This document shows, piece after piece, positions 35,117 to 44,470 of a DNA stretch of 64,000 nucleotides. Both the position numbers and the translations under genes were made by a program. Under the pieces are notes generated by a model. That model searched no databases and was not told the origin of the DNA. It was given only the letters and a program-made list of their open reading frames with translations. Origin of the DNA: Thiothrix lacustris DSM 21227 (GTDB lineage Bacteria; Pseudomonadota; Gammaproteobacteria; Thiotrichales; Thiotrichaceae). The DNA is taken from contig NZ_JHYQ01000023.1 of assembly GCF_000621325.1 (NCBI RefSeq), positions 1-64,000 of the forward strand, written 5' to 3'. Every line of letters begins with the position of its first letter. The stretch's first letter is position 1.

Positions 35117-36130
35117 TCAAAAGAATCGGTCGAAATGAATTTGCTCGAAAGGCACGCCACAATCCACCATCAGCATTTCTTGCAGTGCTTGGGTCATGGG
35201 CGGAGGCCCTGCAAAATAAAACTCAAAGCTGGTCAATGTGTCAGGCAAAGCGGTGGAGAGATGTGAATGCACAAATCCGGTTGCACCCTCCCATCCCATA
35301 TCACCCGGTTCAGAGACCACCGGGTAATAGACGATCCGCTCACCAAAACCTTCCAGTGTTTCCAGCATTGAACGACCACAAACATCCTGCGGCGTGCGTG
35401 CCCCATAGAAGAAATGTAGGCGACGGTTCTCTAGTAATCCAGCTTCTACTGCGCCCCTAGTAATCGAAAGCATCGGAGCCAGCCCCGAACCACCCGCCAC
35501 GCACACGATGTCACGCGGCGAATTTGCCCGCAGGAAAGCCACCCCGTAAGGCCCATCTAAACCGATCTCATCACCCGGACTCAGGCTATCAAACAGTATT
35601 CCCGTACCTTTGCCCTGCCGCACCCGCCGGATCTGGAAATGCCATTCCCCCCGCTCGTTAGGCGTATTGGCTAGGGAATAGGCTCTGGAAGACTCCACTC
35701 CGGGCAAATCCAGCATGGCATACTGACCCGGAAGAAAATCCGCAGCGCCGTCAGTCGTGAATCGGAATTCCCTCAGATCGTGGGTAATATCGCTTGAGCC
35801 AGTGAATACCGCCCGACGCCGTTGCGGATGGATCGGTGGCACGTATTCCCTGCCTGTCGCTGCCTTGATAGTGACCGACCCCAAAGCGCGGCACTGGCAG
35901 GCCAAATGGCGACCACGCCGCCGATCACGTTCGCCCAATCCCGGCGCATCTGCCCACAGGGTTTCAACTTCACCATGCAACAGATCGAACTTGCAGGCAC
36001 CGCACCCACCTGAATTACACTCGTAGGAAAGACCAATACCGGCACGTAGCCCAGCCCGCAGAACGGTGTCTTCTGGCATTTGCTCAAACTGGCTACCGTC
36101 CTTCTCATTCACAATGACTGGATGACTCAT
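35117..36130 (-). CDS. tmoF: Toluene 4-monooxygenase reductase component
   Basis: 337 residues from 36130 (CGGAG upstream); the frame extends to 36364 inside tmoE. An N-terminal plant-type [2Fe-2S] domain has its four cysteines in YECNSGGCGACKFDLL and LACQC. FAD-binding (SRAYSLANT) and NADH-binding (VAGGSGLAPMLSI, YFAGPPPM) domains follow. It moves electrons from NADH to the Rieske ferredoxin TmoC. Confidence 0.9.
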   Translation of the reverse strand: MSHPVIVNEKDGSQFEQMPEDTVLRAGLRAGIGLSYECNSGGCGACKFDLLHGEVETLWADAPGLGERDRRRGRHLACQCRALGSVTIKAATGREYVPPIHPQRRRAVFTGSSDITHDLREFRFTTDGAADFLPGQYAMLDLPGVESSRAYSLANTPNERGEWHFQIRRVRQGKGTGILFDSLSPGDEIGLDGPYGVAFLRANSPRDIVCVAGGSGLAPMLSITRGAVEAGLLENRRLHFFYGARTPQDVCGRSMLETLEGFGERIVYYPVVSEPGDMGWEGATGFVHSHLSTALPDTLTSFEFYFAGPPPMTQALQEMLMVDCGVPFEQIHFDRFF

Positions 36131-36146
36131 CGTATTTCTCCGGCAG

Positions 36147-37133
36147 TCAGAGTCCCAAACCACGACGTACATCACGGGTAGCCAGCTTAGTGGCCTCGAC
36201 CGCTGTCGATACATCCGGCAGGGCAGCACAGTAGGCTTCGATAGCCCGATTCGCCAAGGGTTCCCACTTGGCAATCCATGTTTTGATCTGTTCCAGATTA
36301 CCCGGTGTCTCCGTCGCCATTGCCACGAAGGCCGCAGTCCAGCGGCGATGGCGGGCAGCGTCAATCAACTGGGCATCGGTAAGCAAACCTAGCAAGGTAT
36401 CGCCGTTATGCCGGGCAGATTCCCCCAGACGCCGCAGTACCGCTTCCTCGACGGCGGGCTTGACCACCAGACTCAGGGTCACAATGGCTTCACCCCAGTC
36501 CCATACCGTGAGTACTTTTTCCATCAGCTCGCGGAATCCTTGCCAAGCAGGGTCTTCTTCCCAGTAACGTTGTTCGTTCTGAGCAAAACCCTTGTCAGGA
36601 AAAGCCAGTGACAATTCCTTGGTACGGTAGGCGGTATGGCTTAACCAGCGCAAGCTGTCAGCCATCTGGAAGTAATTGCAGTTGGTCAAGGTACTGGCAG
36701 GTGACATCTGCCCCACGTAGGCGGAAGCCATTTGCAAGGTGTGGAACAGATAGCGTGCTGGGGTATACAGACGTGCAAGGGAACCCGCCCAGCGTGGGTC
36801 TAATGCCTTGTCATGCTCGCGCTCATTGAACTGGTCAAATAAGCCAAAGACATAGGTTTCCTGTCCATCCTGCATCAGGTTGTAGGTGCGGTAGATCACC
36901 TCATCCGGGTCACGGAAAGCATTCCAGTCCGCGTGCTTCAGGCGTGTGCCGAAGGTGTTCTGCTTGTACCAAGTATTCATGAACACGTCCGGGGCCAACT
37001 CGTAGGGCGCGTTGGGATCACGGTTGTTGTAGTGCAGGTTGGTACTGACGATTTCGTACTCGCTCGGTTTGCGGCGGCGAGCCGCCAGATGGCTCCAAGT
37101 TTTCTGGGGTTTCAACACTTGAACGTCCGACAT
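36147..37133 (-). CDS. tmoE: Toluene 4-monooxygenase hydroxylase beta subunit
   Basis: 328 residues of the diiron hydroxylase beta fold, with conserved segments RRRKPSEYEIVSTNLHYNN and PDEVIYRTYNLMQDGQETY. It has no metal site and pairs with TmoA and TmoB in the (alpha-beta-gamma)2 hydroxylase. It lies 9 bases after tmoD. Confidence 0.9.
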   Translation of the reverse strand: MSDVQVLKPQKTWSHLAARRRKPSEYEIVSTNLHYNNRDPNAPYELAPDVFMNTWYKQNTFGTRLKHADWNAFRDPDEVIYRTYNLMQDGQETYVFGLFDQFNEREHDKALDPRWAGSLARLYTPARYLFHTLQMASAYVGQMSPASTLTNCNYFQMADSLRWLSHTAYRTKELSLAFPDKGFAQNEQRYWEEDPAWQGFRELMEKVLTVWDWGEAIVTLSLVVKPAVEEAVLRRLGESARHNGDTLLGLLTDAQLIDAARHRRWTAAFVAMATETPGNLEQIKTWIAKWEPLANRAIEAYCAALPDVSTAVEATKLATRDVRRGLGL

Positions 37134-37142
37134 GAATGCCTC

Positions 37143-37457
37143 CTAGAGTTTCTTGGTGAAATAAAAACGCACCGAGTCATCCCGGCTCTCAATCTGACCC
37201 GCGAAGGAACTCAGATCCACCTCCAGGTCATTCATGCGGAATGGTCGTCCCAATTCCTCTTCGATAGTGGACTGGCGCAGGATCATTTCCTGCTCGGCGT
37301 GAATGCGGATGTAAGCCCGTTTATCATCCACGAAAATGTCCTTACCCGGATTGTCGAGTTTGGCGGCTTCAATGACTGCCAACGCCAAATCTCCAGCCCG
37401 CATCACCGGCCCTACCCTATTGTTGTGATAGGCTTTTCCCGAATCTACCGTGCTCAT
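37143..37457 (-). CDS. tmoD: Toluene 4-monooxygenase effector protein
   Basis: 104 residues of the MmoB/DmpM effector family ([20 protein letters not shown]). This cofactor-free protein binds the hydroxylase and tunes its diiron centre for oxygen activation. It lies between the ferredoxin and beta-subunit genes, as in known tmo operons. Confidence 0.88.
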   Translation of the reverse strand: MSTVDSGKAYHNNRVGPVMRAGDLALAVIEAAKLDNPGKDIFVDDKRAYIRIHAEQEMILRQSTIEEELGRPFRMNDLEVDLSSFAGQIESRDDSVRFYFTKKL

Positions 37458-37483
37458 GGTTATCTCCTTGTCAAATGTGTGGA

Positions 37484-37819
37484 TCAGGTATGCGCAAACA
37501 GAGGCTCAACCCCTGCGGTGCTCACGAAAATGTCTTCTCCTTCCACGCGCACGGGATAGGCAGCCAGAGCGCAATCCTCCGGGTTGATTCCCTTGCCTGT
37601 CGCGGCGTCGAATTGCCACAGGTGGGCACGGCAGATCAGTTTCTTGCCATCGAACTTGCCCTCTGCCAGCGCAATGTCCTGATGCGGGCAAACGCCCTGA
37701 AATGCCTTGATCTCGCCACCATCGCCGCAGACCAGCACAATCTCGTGACCATTAACCGTGTAGGCCGCCATCTCGCCTTCCCACACATCGTCCAGTGTGC
37801 ATACCTTGCTAAAACTCAT
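37484..37819 (-). CDS. tmoC: Toluene 4-monooxygenase Rieske ferredoxin
   Basis: 111 residues. The Rieske ligands are in VCPHQD and CRAHLWQFD. It carries electrons from TmoF to the hydroxylase. Rieske-type carriers set the tmo (T4MO) type apart from phenol hydroxylases, which pass electrons directly from the reductase. Confidence 0.92.
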   Translation of the reverse strand: MSFSKVCTLDDVWEGEMAAYTVNGHEIVLVCGDGGEIKAFQGVCPHQDIALAEGKFDGKKLICRAHLWQFDAATGKGINPEDCALAAYPVRVEGEDIFVSTAGVEPLFAHT

Positions 37820-37845
37820 GCTTTTCTCCTGTTCCCGGTCATGCG

Positions 37846-38112
37846 TCAGGCAGCGGCTGCCTGCCAGATGATTTCCACCGTCTCGGTCGGCATGAACCCG
37901 GCCTCAACAACCTTCATGGTGCGCGGCAGGAACTCCGTGCTGTCCTGCCGACGTACCCGTAGGATGTGTCCGGGACGAGCACGCACCCGCCGCCCGACGG
38001 AATGGACAGCAGCAGCGGCAGCCACTTCGTCCATGGTGTTTTCCGTATCCATAGGCAGCAGTTGCAGCACGAAATCCCCCTCGAAATTGGAAGTCAATGG
38101 AAACAAAGCCAT
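37846..38112 (-). CDS. tmoB: Toluene 4-monooxygenase hydroxylase gamma subunit
   Basis: 88 residues from MALFPLTSNFEGDFVLQLLP; the longer frame to 38193 overlaps tmoA. Ubiquitin-like fold, the usual size for TmoB. It supports the hydroxylase complex and has no known catalytic residue. 32 bases after tmoA. Confidence 0.9.
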   Translation of the reverse strand: MALFPLTSNFEGDFVLQLLPMDTENTMDEVAAAAAVHSVGRRVRARPGHILRVRRQDSTEFLPRTMKVVEAGFMPTETVEIIWQAAAA

Positions 38113-38144
38113 AGGTAAAATCTCCGTAGTTAAAATCCTGCTGG

Positions 38145-39650
38145 TCAGCCCGCTTTCTTGGCAGTGCGCAGCGCCCGATAGACTTCTGCCCAAGCATAGT
38201 TATGGGCGTCGTCGCCACATTCACCGGGCGCGATATTCATATAGGCAAGCGCACCTTCCAGATTCATCGGCTGGATCATACCAGCGAGGAAACGGTCAAC
38301 GATGCTCAGATGACCAGCATAACGTTCAGGCTCCTGCTGGAAGACCCAGCGGTCTACCTCGGAACCGAAGTGGTACAAACGACCATTGTATTCAAGCGGA
38401 TAGTCTTTGACGTTCCAGCCCTTGCCCGGTGTACCGAGGATGGGCAACTGGCACATATTGCAGACGTAAGGCAGGGTTTCGGGATAGGTTTGAGCCATAT
38501 TGCCATCGACCACATTGTCGATGATGACATCCCAGCATTCGCCCCACGTATCGTTCCAGCCAGGATACTTTTCTTCCAACCAGTCACGCTCTGCTGGGGT
38601 GACACCCGCCGCCGGATTCCACCAGATGGTGGGACGCCAGAAGTAGGAACCCATGTGCATACCGTGGTGGGTTTGACTCAAGTCATTCAGGAAAATGTCC
38701 CAGTACCAAGGCAGTTCCAATCCCATGTCGGTGAGTGACCGCTCGAACTGAGCAACGATCCACTCCTCCATGAATTCCTTGAAGGACTGTTTGCGGTGTT
38801 CCAGTGGCGTGTAGTAGTCCATGATCGGGCCGGTGAGTACGGAAAACAGCTTCCATGCACCCCAGACGGCAATGTCCACCCGTTTCTGGGCTTCTTCTTT
38901 CTTGCCGTTTTCGATCAGGATTTTCAGTGCTGGCCCACCAATCTGGGCATGGCGGGATTCGTCCGTCTGGATGCTCGAGATCAGGTTGGCAAAGGTATGG
39001 TCACCCGCTTCCGCCGCATCGGCAGCCAAGCCTAGGAACTGCATATTGGTAAAGCCGGTTTCAAAGCTGAAGGTCAGCATGATGGAAACGCTGATTGCAT
39101 CACGGGTCATCATGATGTCGTCGAAGAAGTGGCGTGCCGCGATCATCGCCCATTCGTTGGTATCGTATGCCTTGAACGCCCAATCCATCTGGCGGTCTTT
39201 AGTAATATGTTCGTGCGGGAAATAGAGCTGCATCTGCCCGTGGCGAATTTCATCCATACAGCCCAGCGTCGACATATTGCGCATCCCCGGTGCTTTGGAA
39301 AAACGCATCATGCGAGCTTCGGCACTGGCAGCAGCATATTCGCCCCGCGCAATCGCACCGTAATGCGCCTTCATCACCGATTTCCAGCCCGGATCGGCGT
39401 TCTCGAAAATACGGCTGCGCTCCAGTGCGGCCTTGACGGAATACGCGCCAGCATCCTTTTCCCGCTGGACTTTCACGTATTCCGGGTAAGTCTGCTTGTA
39501 AGGCTCGTCGTATGTTTCCCAAGCATTCAGCGGCAAGCCAAAGTCGCCAGAAAGCTGGGGTGGGAATAATTCGTCTTCTGTGACGTATTTGGGGGTCCAG
39601 TTGGTGGAACGGGCCAAGTTATACCAGTCCATCCGATTGAGTACAGCCAT
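38145..39650 (-). CDS. tmoA: Toluene 4-monooxygenase hydroxylase alpha subunit
   Basis: 501 residues that align to TmoA without gaps in the N-terminal half. Diiron ligands are Glu104, Glu134/His137 (DEIRHGQ), Glu197 (FETGF) and Glu231/His234 (DESRHAQ). Ile100, Gly103 and Ala107, which control regiospecificity in T4MO, are conserved, arguing for para-hydroxylation of toluene to p-cresol and benzene to phenol; residue 102 is Arg where the reference sequence I recall has Val. First gene of tmoABCDEF-tmoST. GGAGGAGAG precedes the start. Confidence 0.92.
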   Translation of the reverse strand: MAVLNRMDWYNLARSTNWTPKYVTEDELFPPQLSGDFGLPLNAWETYDEPYKQTYPEYVKVQREKDAGAYSVKAALERSRIFENADPGWKSVMKAHYGAIARGEYAAASAEARMMRFSKAPGMRNMSTLGCMDEIRHGQMQLYFPHEHITKDRQMDWAFKAYDTNEWAMIAARHFFDDIMMTRDAISVSIMLTFSFETGFTNMQFLGLAADAAEAGDHTFANLISSIQTDESRHAQIGGPALKILIENGKKEEAQKRVDIAVWGAWKLFSVLTGPIMDYYTPLEHRKQSFKEFMEEWIVAQFERSLTDMGLELPWYWDIFLNDLSQTHHGMHMGSYFWRPTIWWNPAAGVTPAERDWLEEKYPGWNDTWGECWDVIIDNVVDGNMAQTYPETLPYVCNMCQLPILGTPGKGWNVKDYPLEYNGRLYHFGSEVDRWVFQQEPERYAGHLSIVDRFLAGMIQPMNLEGALAYMNIAPGECGDDAHNYAWAEVYRALRTAKKAG

Positions 39651-39709
39651 TAATCTCTCCTCCTAGCAATGTGTGGAAAAATGCTATCAGGAAGGGATAG
39701 AGGCCGATA

Positions 39710-39725
39710 TTAGACGATGGTTTAG
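39710..39725 (-). promoter_or_regulatory. Tod-box-like TmoT site before tmoA
   Basis: Minus strand CTAAACCATCGTCTAA matches 13 of 16 bases of the Tod box as I recall it, ATAAACCATCGTTTAT. It is centred ~67 bases from the tmoA start. A TGATAG -10-like tract lies ~45 bases downstream, so the box would sit near -57, as at the todX promoter. Only one box is seen. Confidence 0.55.
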
Positions 39726-39759
39726 ATGCGATGCAGCAATTCAGTAAGCCATTGAATTA

Positions 39760-40548
39760 TCATCCGACTTTGCCACCACCATCCACCACCAAAGTCTGCG
39801 CCTGCACAAAACTGGCCGCCTCCGAACACAGAAACGCTACCGCTGCCGCGATTTCCTGCGGCTCCGCCATGCGTTTGGCAGGGATTCCAGCGAGCATTTC
39901 CTTGAGGACAGCAGCTTCATCCTTGCCAGTACGGGCTGCGGTTGTTGCCACCAGCGATTCCATCCGCGCCGTGCGGGTCAGACCGGGGCAAACCAGATTG
40001 GCGGTGACACCACGGGCGGCGTATTCCTGCGCCAGACTTTCCGCCAGCCCCAGCAGCGATTTGCGCAAGGCATTGGACAAGGCAAAATGCCGTAGCGGAT
40101 CAACCACCGTGCTGGAGGTGATCATCACCACCCGTCCCCAACCGCGTTGCGCCATCGCCGGAACTAGCGTCTGGCAGGCCAGTACCACCGGACGGACGAT
40201 CATCTGGTAAGCCTCATCCCACGCAGCAATCGGTAATTCCACAAATGGCGCAACGGGTGGGCCACCGCAGTTTGTCACCAGAATATCGCTATCCTGATGC
40301 CGCATCAGCATGGCGTTCAAAGCCACGGTATCCAGCATATCTACGCATTCCACCTGCACAGGTCTGCCGGTTTGCGCCTGAATGTCCTGCGCGGCCTGCT
40401 GCAAATGGACTGCCGAACGCGCCATGATCACCACTTCCGCACCCATACTTGCCAGCATTTCAGCCGAAGCCTTGCCCAACCCTTGTGATGCAGCGAACAC
40501 CAACGCCTTGCGCCCGCTCAGGGCTTTGTCTGAAAAGCTTGAATTCAT
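39760..40548 (-). CDS. Short-chain dehydrogenase-like protein lacking YxxxK
   Basis: 262 residues from 40548 with AGGAACG upstream; the long frame to 40815 is not supported. The cofactor motif is ASQGLGKA and the NxG-like segment TNCGGPP. Where classical SDRs have Tyr-x-x-x-Lys, this reads HFALSNALRKS, so Tyr and Lys are missing; a minority of SDR proteins share the LSNAxR form and their reaction is unclear. Last gene of the seven-gene operon, just upstream of the tmo promoter. Confidence 0.7.
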   Translation of the reverse strand: MNSSFSDKALSGRKALVFAASQGLGKASAEMLASMGAEVVIMARSAVHLQQAAQDIQAQTGRPVQVECVDMLDTVALNAMLMRHQDSDILVTNCGGPPVAPFVELPIAAWDEAYQMIVRPVVLACQTLVPAMAQRGWGRVVMITSSTVVDPLRHFALSNALRKSLLGLAESLAQEYAARGVTANLVCPGLTRTARMESLVATTAARTGKDEAAVLKEMLAGIPAKRMAEPQEIAAAVAFLCSEAASFVQAQTLVVDGGGKVG

Positions 40549-40565
40549 CAGAACGTTCCTCAGCT

Positions 40566-41441
40566 TCAGTATTTCAGCAGAACATAAAATAGCAGCGGCA
40601 TGTACAACACCGTCAGCAGGTTGCCGACCATTACCATTGAGGCGACCTTTTCCGGCTCCTGCCGGTAACGTGCTGCTAGTGGTGCATTCAGGATAGCAGG
40701 CGGCAACACGGCAAACAGGATCACCAGCGGTTTCAGCGCATCCGGCATCGGTATCAGCCAGATGGCCAGCAGGCCGAACGGTAGCCCACTCAAAGGACGC
40801 AAGACAGCACCCCACAAACCATCACGCCAGTGCGACCAGTCTGCTTCCGCCAGTTTCACCCCCAGCGTCACCAGTGTCAGCGGAATCGACACCTCGCTCA
40901 GCAGCTTTACCCCCGGCAGGATCATGGCAGGTAAGTGCAGGCCGGAAGCATACAAAAACAGCCCGATACCCATGGCAATGATGATCGGGTTTTTCAGCAA
41001 GTGCTGCGGTGAAAAACGCCGCTCATAAATCATGAATCCAAACGTGAACATGCTGATAGATTGCACCAGAAACAGCACTACCGCATACGGCAGGATGCTA
41101 TCCCCGAACGCAAATACTGCCAGCGGGAATCCCAGATTGGCGGAATTGTTGAACATCATCGGCGGCGCGAGGGTCTTGAAATCAATTTTCAGCCAGCGGC
41201 TAGCAGGCCACGCAATCAGGCCGGAACCCGCCACGACCAATGATCCCGCCAACAGCATTTCCTGTACCCCAGCGGTATTGCCCATTTTCTCCGACAGCAC
41301 ATAGATCAGCAATGCGGGAACGAATAAATCCAGATTGATGCGGTTAACCTCACCAATATCCGTTGTGATCCAGCGTCCGTAAATGTATCCACTGAAGGCG
41401 ATAAAAAACACAGGCACAACAACTGACAGGACTTCATACAT
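40566..41441 (-). CDS. AEC-family transporter
   Basis: 291 residues with about ten hydrophobic helices and AEC features (NSANLGFPLAVFAFGDSILP; ASGLHLPAMILPG). Family members export auxin-like acids or take up malonate and other carboxylates. The start overlaps the aminotransferase-like gene by 8 bases. The substrate here is unknown but probably a carboxylate made or used by the neighbouring enzymes. Confidence 0.8.
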   Translation of the reverse strand: MYEVLSVVVPVFFIAFSGYIYGRWITTDIGEVNRINLDLFVPALLIYVLSEKMGNTAGVQEMLLAGSLVVAGSGLIAWPASRWLKIDFKTLAPPMMFNNSANLGFPLAVFAFGDSILPYAVVLFLVQSISMFTFGFMIYERRFSPQHLLKNPIIIAMGIGLFLYASGLHLPAMILPGVKLLSEVSIPLTLVTLGVKLAEADWSHWRDGLWGAVLRPLSGLPFGLLAIWLIPMPDALKPLVILFAVLPPAILNAPLAARYRQEPEKVASMVMVGNLLTVLYMPLLFYVLLKY

Positions 41442-42747
41442 GCTTGCCGCCTGCTGATTCCAGCAACCCATCCAGAGTTATACATAATCTCATCAATTCC
41501 TCGCTGGAATTGAAATGCGCCAGACTGACCCTTAACACCCCGCTGTGCGGATCGACGCCGAGTTTTTCCAGACAACGCCAAGCATAGAAACTGCCACTTT
41601 GTACAGCAATCTCACGCTCTCCCAATGCTATCGCCAAAGTACGTGGGGACGTGCTCCCACACTGTAACGCCCATGTCGGTGAACGCTGCTTAAGAACAGT
41701 GTTGTCACCACCAAGCTGTGACAAGGCTGGCTGGGTCTTCAACCAGATTTGCCATTGCCTTGCCAAGGCGGTTTCGTGTTCACCGGCAATCGCCATCACC
41801 CGGCTTACCCGTCGCTGGAAGGAAGGTTCGTCCGCAAAACCGTGATGCTGATGCAGGTCATCGAAATACGCCACCAGCCCCAGCAGGCAAGCAACTTCCT
41901 CATGGTTCACCAGCCCCGGATTCAGCGCGATACGCAAATTATTGGGCGCACCGGGGTTGGTGTAGGCGGCATAGAGTTTGGGTAATTGTTCCAGCGACTG
42001 GTTATGCAACTGACCGTGCAAGTCACGCCGCACATACATCAGCCCCAGATGCGGGCCGAACAGCTTGTACAGGCTGAGCACATACACATCCACACCGAGG
42101 GCTTTCACATCAATGGCATGGTGCGGCGCATAGGAAACCCCATCCACCAACAGCCAGCCACCGACGGCATGTACCTTGTCAGCCACTGCTTTCACGTCAT
42201 TCACATCACCGACAATGTTGGAACTGTGTGTCATGCACACCAGCCGGGTACGTTCACCCAGCAAGGTATCCAGATCGTCCAATGCCAACTTGCCACTGTG
42301 CGGGTCGATAGGCCAGAACCTGACTTTTACACCGAATTCCTGCAATCGTAACCACGGGCTGATGTTGGATTCGTGATCCTGCTCGGTGACGATGATTTCA
42401 TCTCCGGCTGCAAACTGTTTGCGCAGCGCCATCGACAGCAGGTAAAGGTTCATGGTGGTGCAATGCCCAATCACCACTTCATCTTCATCGGCGTTAACCA
42501 TCTCCGCCATTTTCACCGTGGCCTGCTCAATCGCTTGCGTACCCTGTTGTGAAGCCCGGTAAGGGCCATAGGGCTGCACCTTGGTATGGGTCATGAAATG
42601 GTTGAGGTGTTCGACCACCTGATGGGGCACGTAAGTCCCGCCTGCATTTTCAAAAAAAGCCAGTTTGCCTGACTCAGGATCATTTAACGCCGGAAACTGC
42701 TGGCGCACATACGCGATGTCCCAGACTTTGGCTGAAGGGGTTTGCAT
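41434..42747 (-). CDS. Class V aminotransferase / cysteine desulfurase-like PLP enzyme
   Basis: 437 residues from 42747. The PLP lysine is in VLSLYKLFGPHLG and the cofactor aspartate in GGWLLVDGVSYAPHH. It resembles the VC1184-type cysteine desulfurase-like group rather than IscS or SufS; family members also include kynureninase- and isopenicillin epimerase-like enzymes, so the reaction cannot be assigned. Neighbours are two SDRs, a DapA-like aldolase and an AEC transporter. Confidence 0.75.
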   Translation of the reverse strand: MQTPSAKVWDIAYVRQQFPALNDPESGKLAFFENAGGTYVPHQVVEHLNHFMTHTKVQPYGPYRASQQGTQAIEQATVKMAEMVNADEDEVVIGHCTTMNLYLLSMALRKQFAAGDEIIVTEQDHESNISPWLRLQEFGVKVRFWPIDPHSGKLALDDLDTLLGERTRLVCMTHSSNIVGDVNDVKAVADKVHAVGGWLLVDGVSYAPHHAIDVKALGVDVYVLSLYKLFGPHLGLMYVRRDLHGQLHNQSLEQLPKLYAAYTNPGAPNNLRIALNPGLVNHEEVACLLGLVAYFDDLHQHHGFADEPSFQRRVSRVMAIAGEHETALARQWQIWLKTQPALSQLGGDNTVLKQRSPTWALQCGSTSPRTLAIALGEREIAVQSGSFYAWRCLEKLGVDPHSGVLRVSLAHFNSSEELMRLCITLDGLLESAGGKHV

Positions 42748-42769
42748 GAGAGTTCCTGTCTTGTCGGAA

Positions 42770-43564
42770 TTAAAGGGCAGCCCTGACCACACCACCATCC
42801 ACGCGCAACGCCGCCCCATTGGTAGCGGCAGCACCAACACCACACAGGTAGACAATCATGTTGGCATCCTCTTCCGGGGTGGCAAAACGCTGGATCAGGG
42901 AACTGGGGCGAATATTGTTGAAAAATTCCCGCTCCATTTCGCCAAACGTCATACCCTGCTGGTCGGCAATCTGCTGCACGAACGTTTCCACCCCTTCCGA
43001 ACGGCTGGGGCCGGGCAACACGGTATTCACCGTAACAGCCGTGCCTTTGGTGCTTTCTGCTAACCCACGCGCCAACGCGATCTGGGCAGTTTTGGTCATG
43101 CCGTAGTGGATCATTTCCTCGGGAATCTGGATAGCCGATTCACTGGAAACGAAAATGATGCGTCCCCAGTTTTGCTGTTTCATCAAGGGAAGGTAATGGC
43201 GTGACAGGCGCACACCACTCATGACATTAGTCTCAAAAAAGCGGAACCAGTCTTCATCGGGAATCGCCTCAAACGGCTTGGGTTCAAAGATACCCAGATT
43301 GTTGACCAGAATATCCACCGCAGGTAAGGCATTGACCACTGCGTTACAGCCTGCTGCTGTCGATAAATCCGCCGCAATGCCGCTGACACTGGCATCAGGT
43401 ACTGCCGCCAGAAGGCGGGCTTTGGCAGCATCCACCGACATTTCACTACGCCCATTCAGCCACACCTTGACGCCTTCTTTAGCCAGACCCAATGCGGTGG
43501 CGAAGCCAATACCCTTGGTCGAGCCGCTGATAAACGCGGTTTTGTTAGTAATCTGTAAATCCAT
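42770..43564 (-). CDS. Short-chain dehydrogenase/reductase
   Basis: 264 residues of the classical SDR fold: SGSTKGIGFATA cofactor loop, NNLG, active-site Ser in SSESAIQIP and the YGMTK catalytic pair. The C-terminal VDGGVVRAAL completes the fold. Substrate unknown. It lies 25 bases downstream of dapA-like and 22 upstream of the aminotransferase-like gene. Confidence 0.8.
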   Translation of the reverse strand: MDLQITNKTAFISGSTKGIGFATALGLAKEGVKVWLNGRSEMSVDAAKARLLAAVPDASVSGIAADLSTAAGCNAVVNALPAVDILVNNLGIFEPKPFEAIPDEDWFRFFETNVMSGVRLSRHYLPLMKQQNWGRIIFVSSESAIQIPEEMIHYGMTKTAQIALARGLAESTKGTAVTVNTVLPGPSRSEGVETFVQQIADQQGMTFGEMEREFFNNIRPSSLIQRFATPEEDANMIVYLCGVGAAATNGAALRVDGGVVRAAL

Positions 43565-43588
43565 GTTGTTCTCGCTGATACGTGTACG

Positions 43589-44470
43589 TTATTCAATTCC
43601 TGCTTGTTGCATAGTTTGTGCAACCGATGCTTCGCTGGCAGGTGTGAGCCAAGTCAGGGGAAGGCGGATGCCGTTAGGGATAAGACCCATTTTATGCAGC
43701 GCCCATTTACTCGGAATCGGGCTGCTTTCGATAAACAATTGCTTGTGCAAACCTTGTAATTGCTGGTCAAACCTTCGTGCTGTTGGCTCATCAGCCAAGA
43801 GAGCCGCAGTAACCATCGTCTGCATCTTTTGGGGCGCAATATTCCCCGTCACGCTAATAACACCATCACCACCCGCCAACAGGAAATTACAGGCAGTAGC
43901 ATCGTCCCCACTGTAGAGCAGGAAACCTTCAGGAAGCCGGGAACGTAATGCAGGTAGCCGTCCCAACTCACCGGTCGCATCCTTCAGCCCAATGATATTC
44001 CTGACTTTAGCAAGCCGGATCACTGTTTCATTCGCCATGTCACAACAGGTACGCCCCGGAACGTTGTACAGGATTTGGGGAATATCAACGGCTTCAGCCA
44101 CCGCTTTGTAATGCTGGAACAACCCTTCCTGAGTAGGTTTGTTGTAATACGGTGTCACCAGTAGGCAGGCATCCACACCGGCTTTGGCAGCACATTCGGT
44201 CAAGTGGATAGCTTCCGTCGTGGCATTCGCCCCTGTCCCGGCAATCACGGGGACACGACCGGCAACTATCCTCACGGTTTCACGGATGACAGCACAATGT
44301 TCTGCATCATCCAGTGTGGCGGATTCGCCCGTCGTGCCAACCGTCACAATACCGTCACTGCCCTGTTCTATCTGCCAGTTGATCAGGCGTTCAAGGGCGT
44401 TAAAATCTACTGCACCATCGCCCTGCATGGGCGTAACGATAGATACAAAACTTCCGCGTAAAGATTTCAT
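43589..44470 (-). CDS. dapA: DapA-like pyruvate aldolase
   Basis: 293 residues, start at 44470. Schiff-base Lys is in IIGLKDATGE, the catalytic Tyr in LYNVPGRT, and GTTGES and TPYYNKP complete a DHDPS signature. The true enzyme condenses pyruvate with aspartate semialdehyde in lysine synthesis. Location in an operon with SDRs, an aminotransferase-like enzyme and transporters raises the possibility of a different aldehyde acceptor. Its start overlaps the stop of a 21-residue ORF. Confidence 0.8.
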   Translation of the reverse strand: MKSLRGSFVSIVTPMQGDGAVDFNALERLINWQIEQGSDGIVTVGTTGESATLDDAEHCAVIRETVRIVAGRVPVIAGTGANATTEAIHLTECAAKAGVDACLLVTPYYNKPTQEGLFQHYKAVAEAVDIPQILYNVPGRTCCDMANETVIRLAKVRNIIGLKDATGELGRLPALRSRLPEGFLLYSGDDATACNFLLAGGDGVISVTGNIAPQKMQTMVTAALLADEPTARRFDQQLQGLHKQLFIESSPIPSKWALHKMGLIPNGIRLPLTWLTPASEASVAQTMQQAGIE

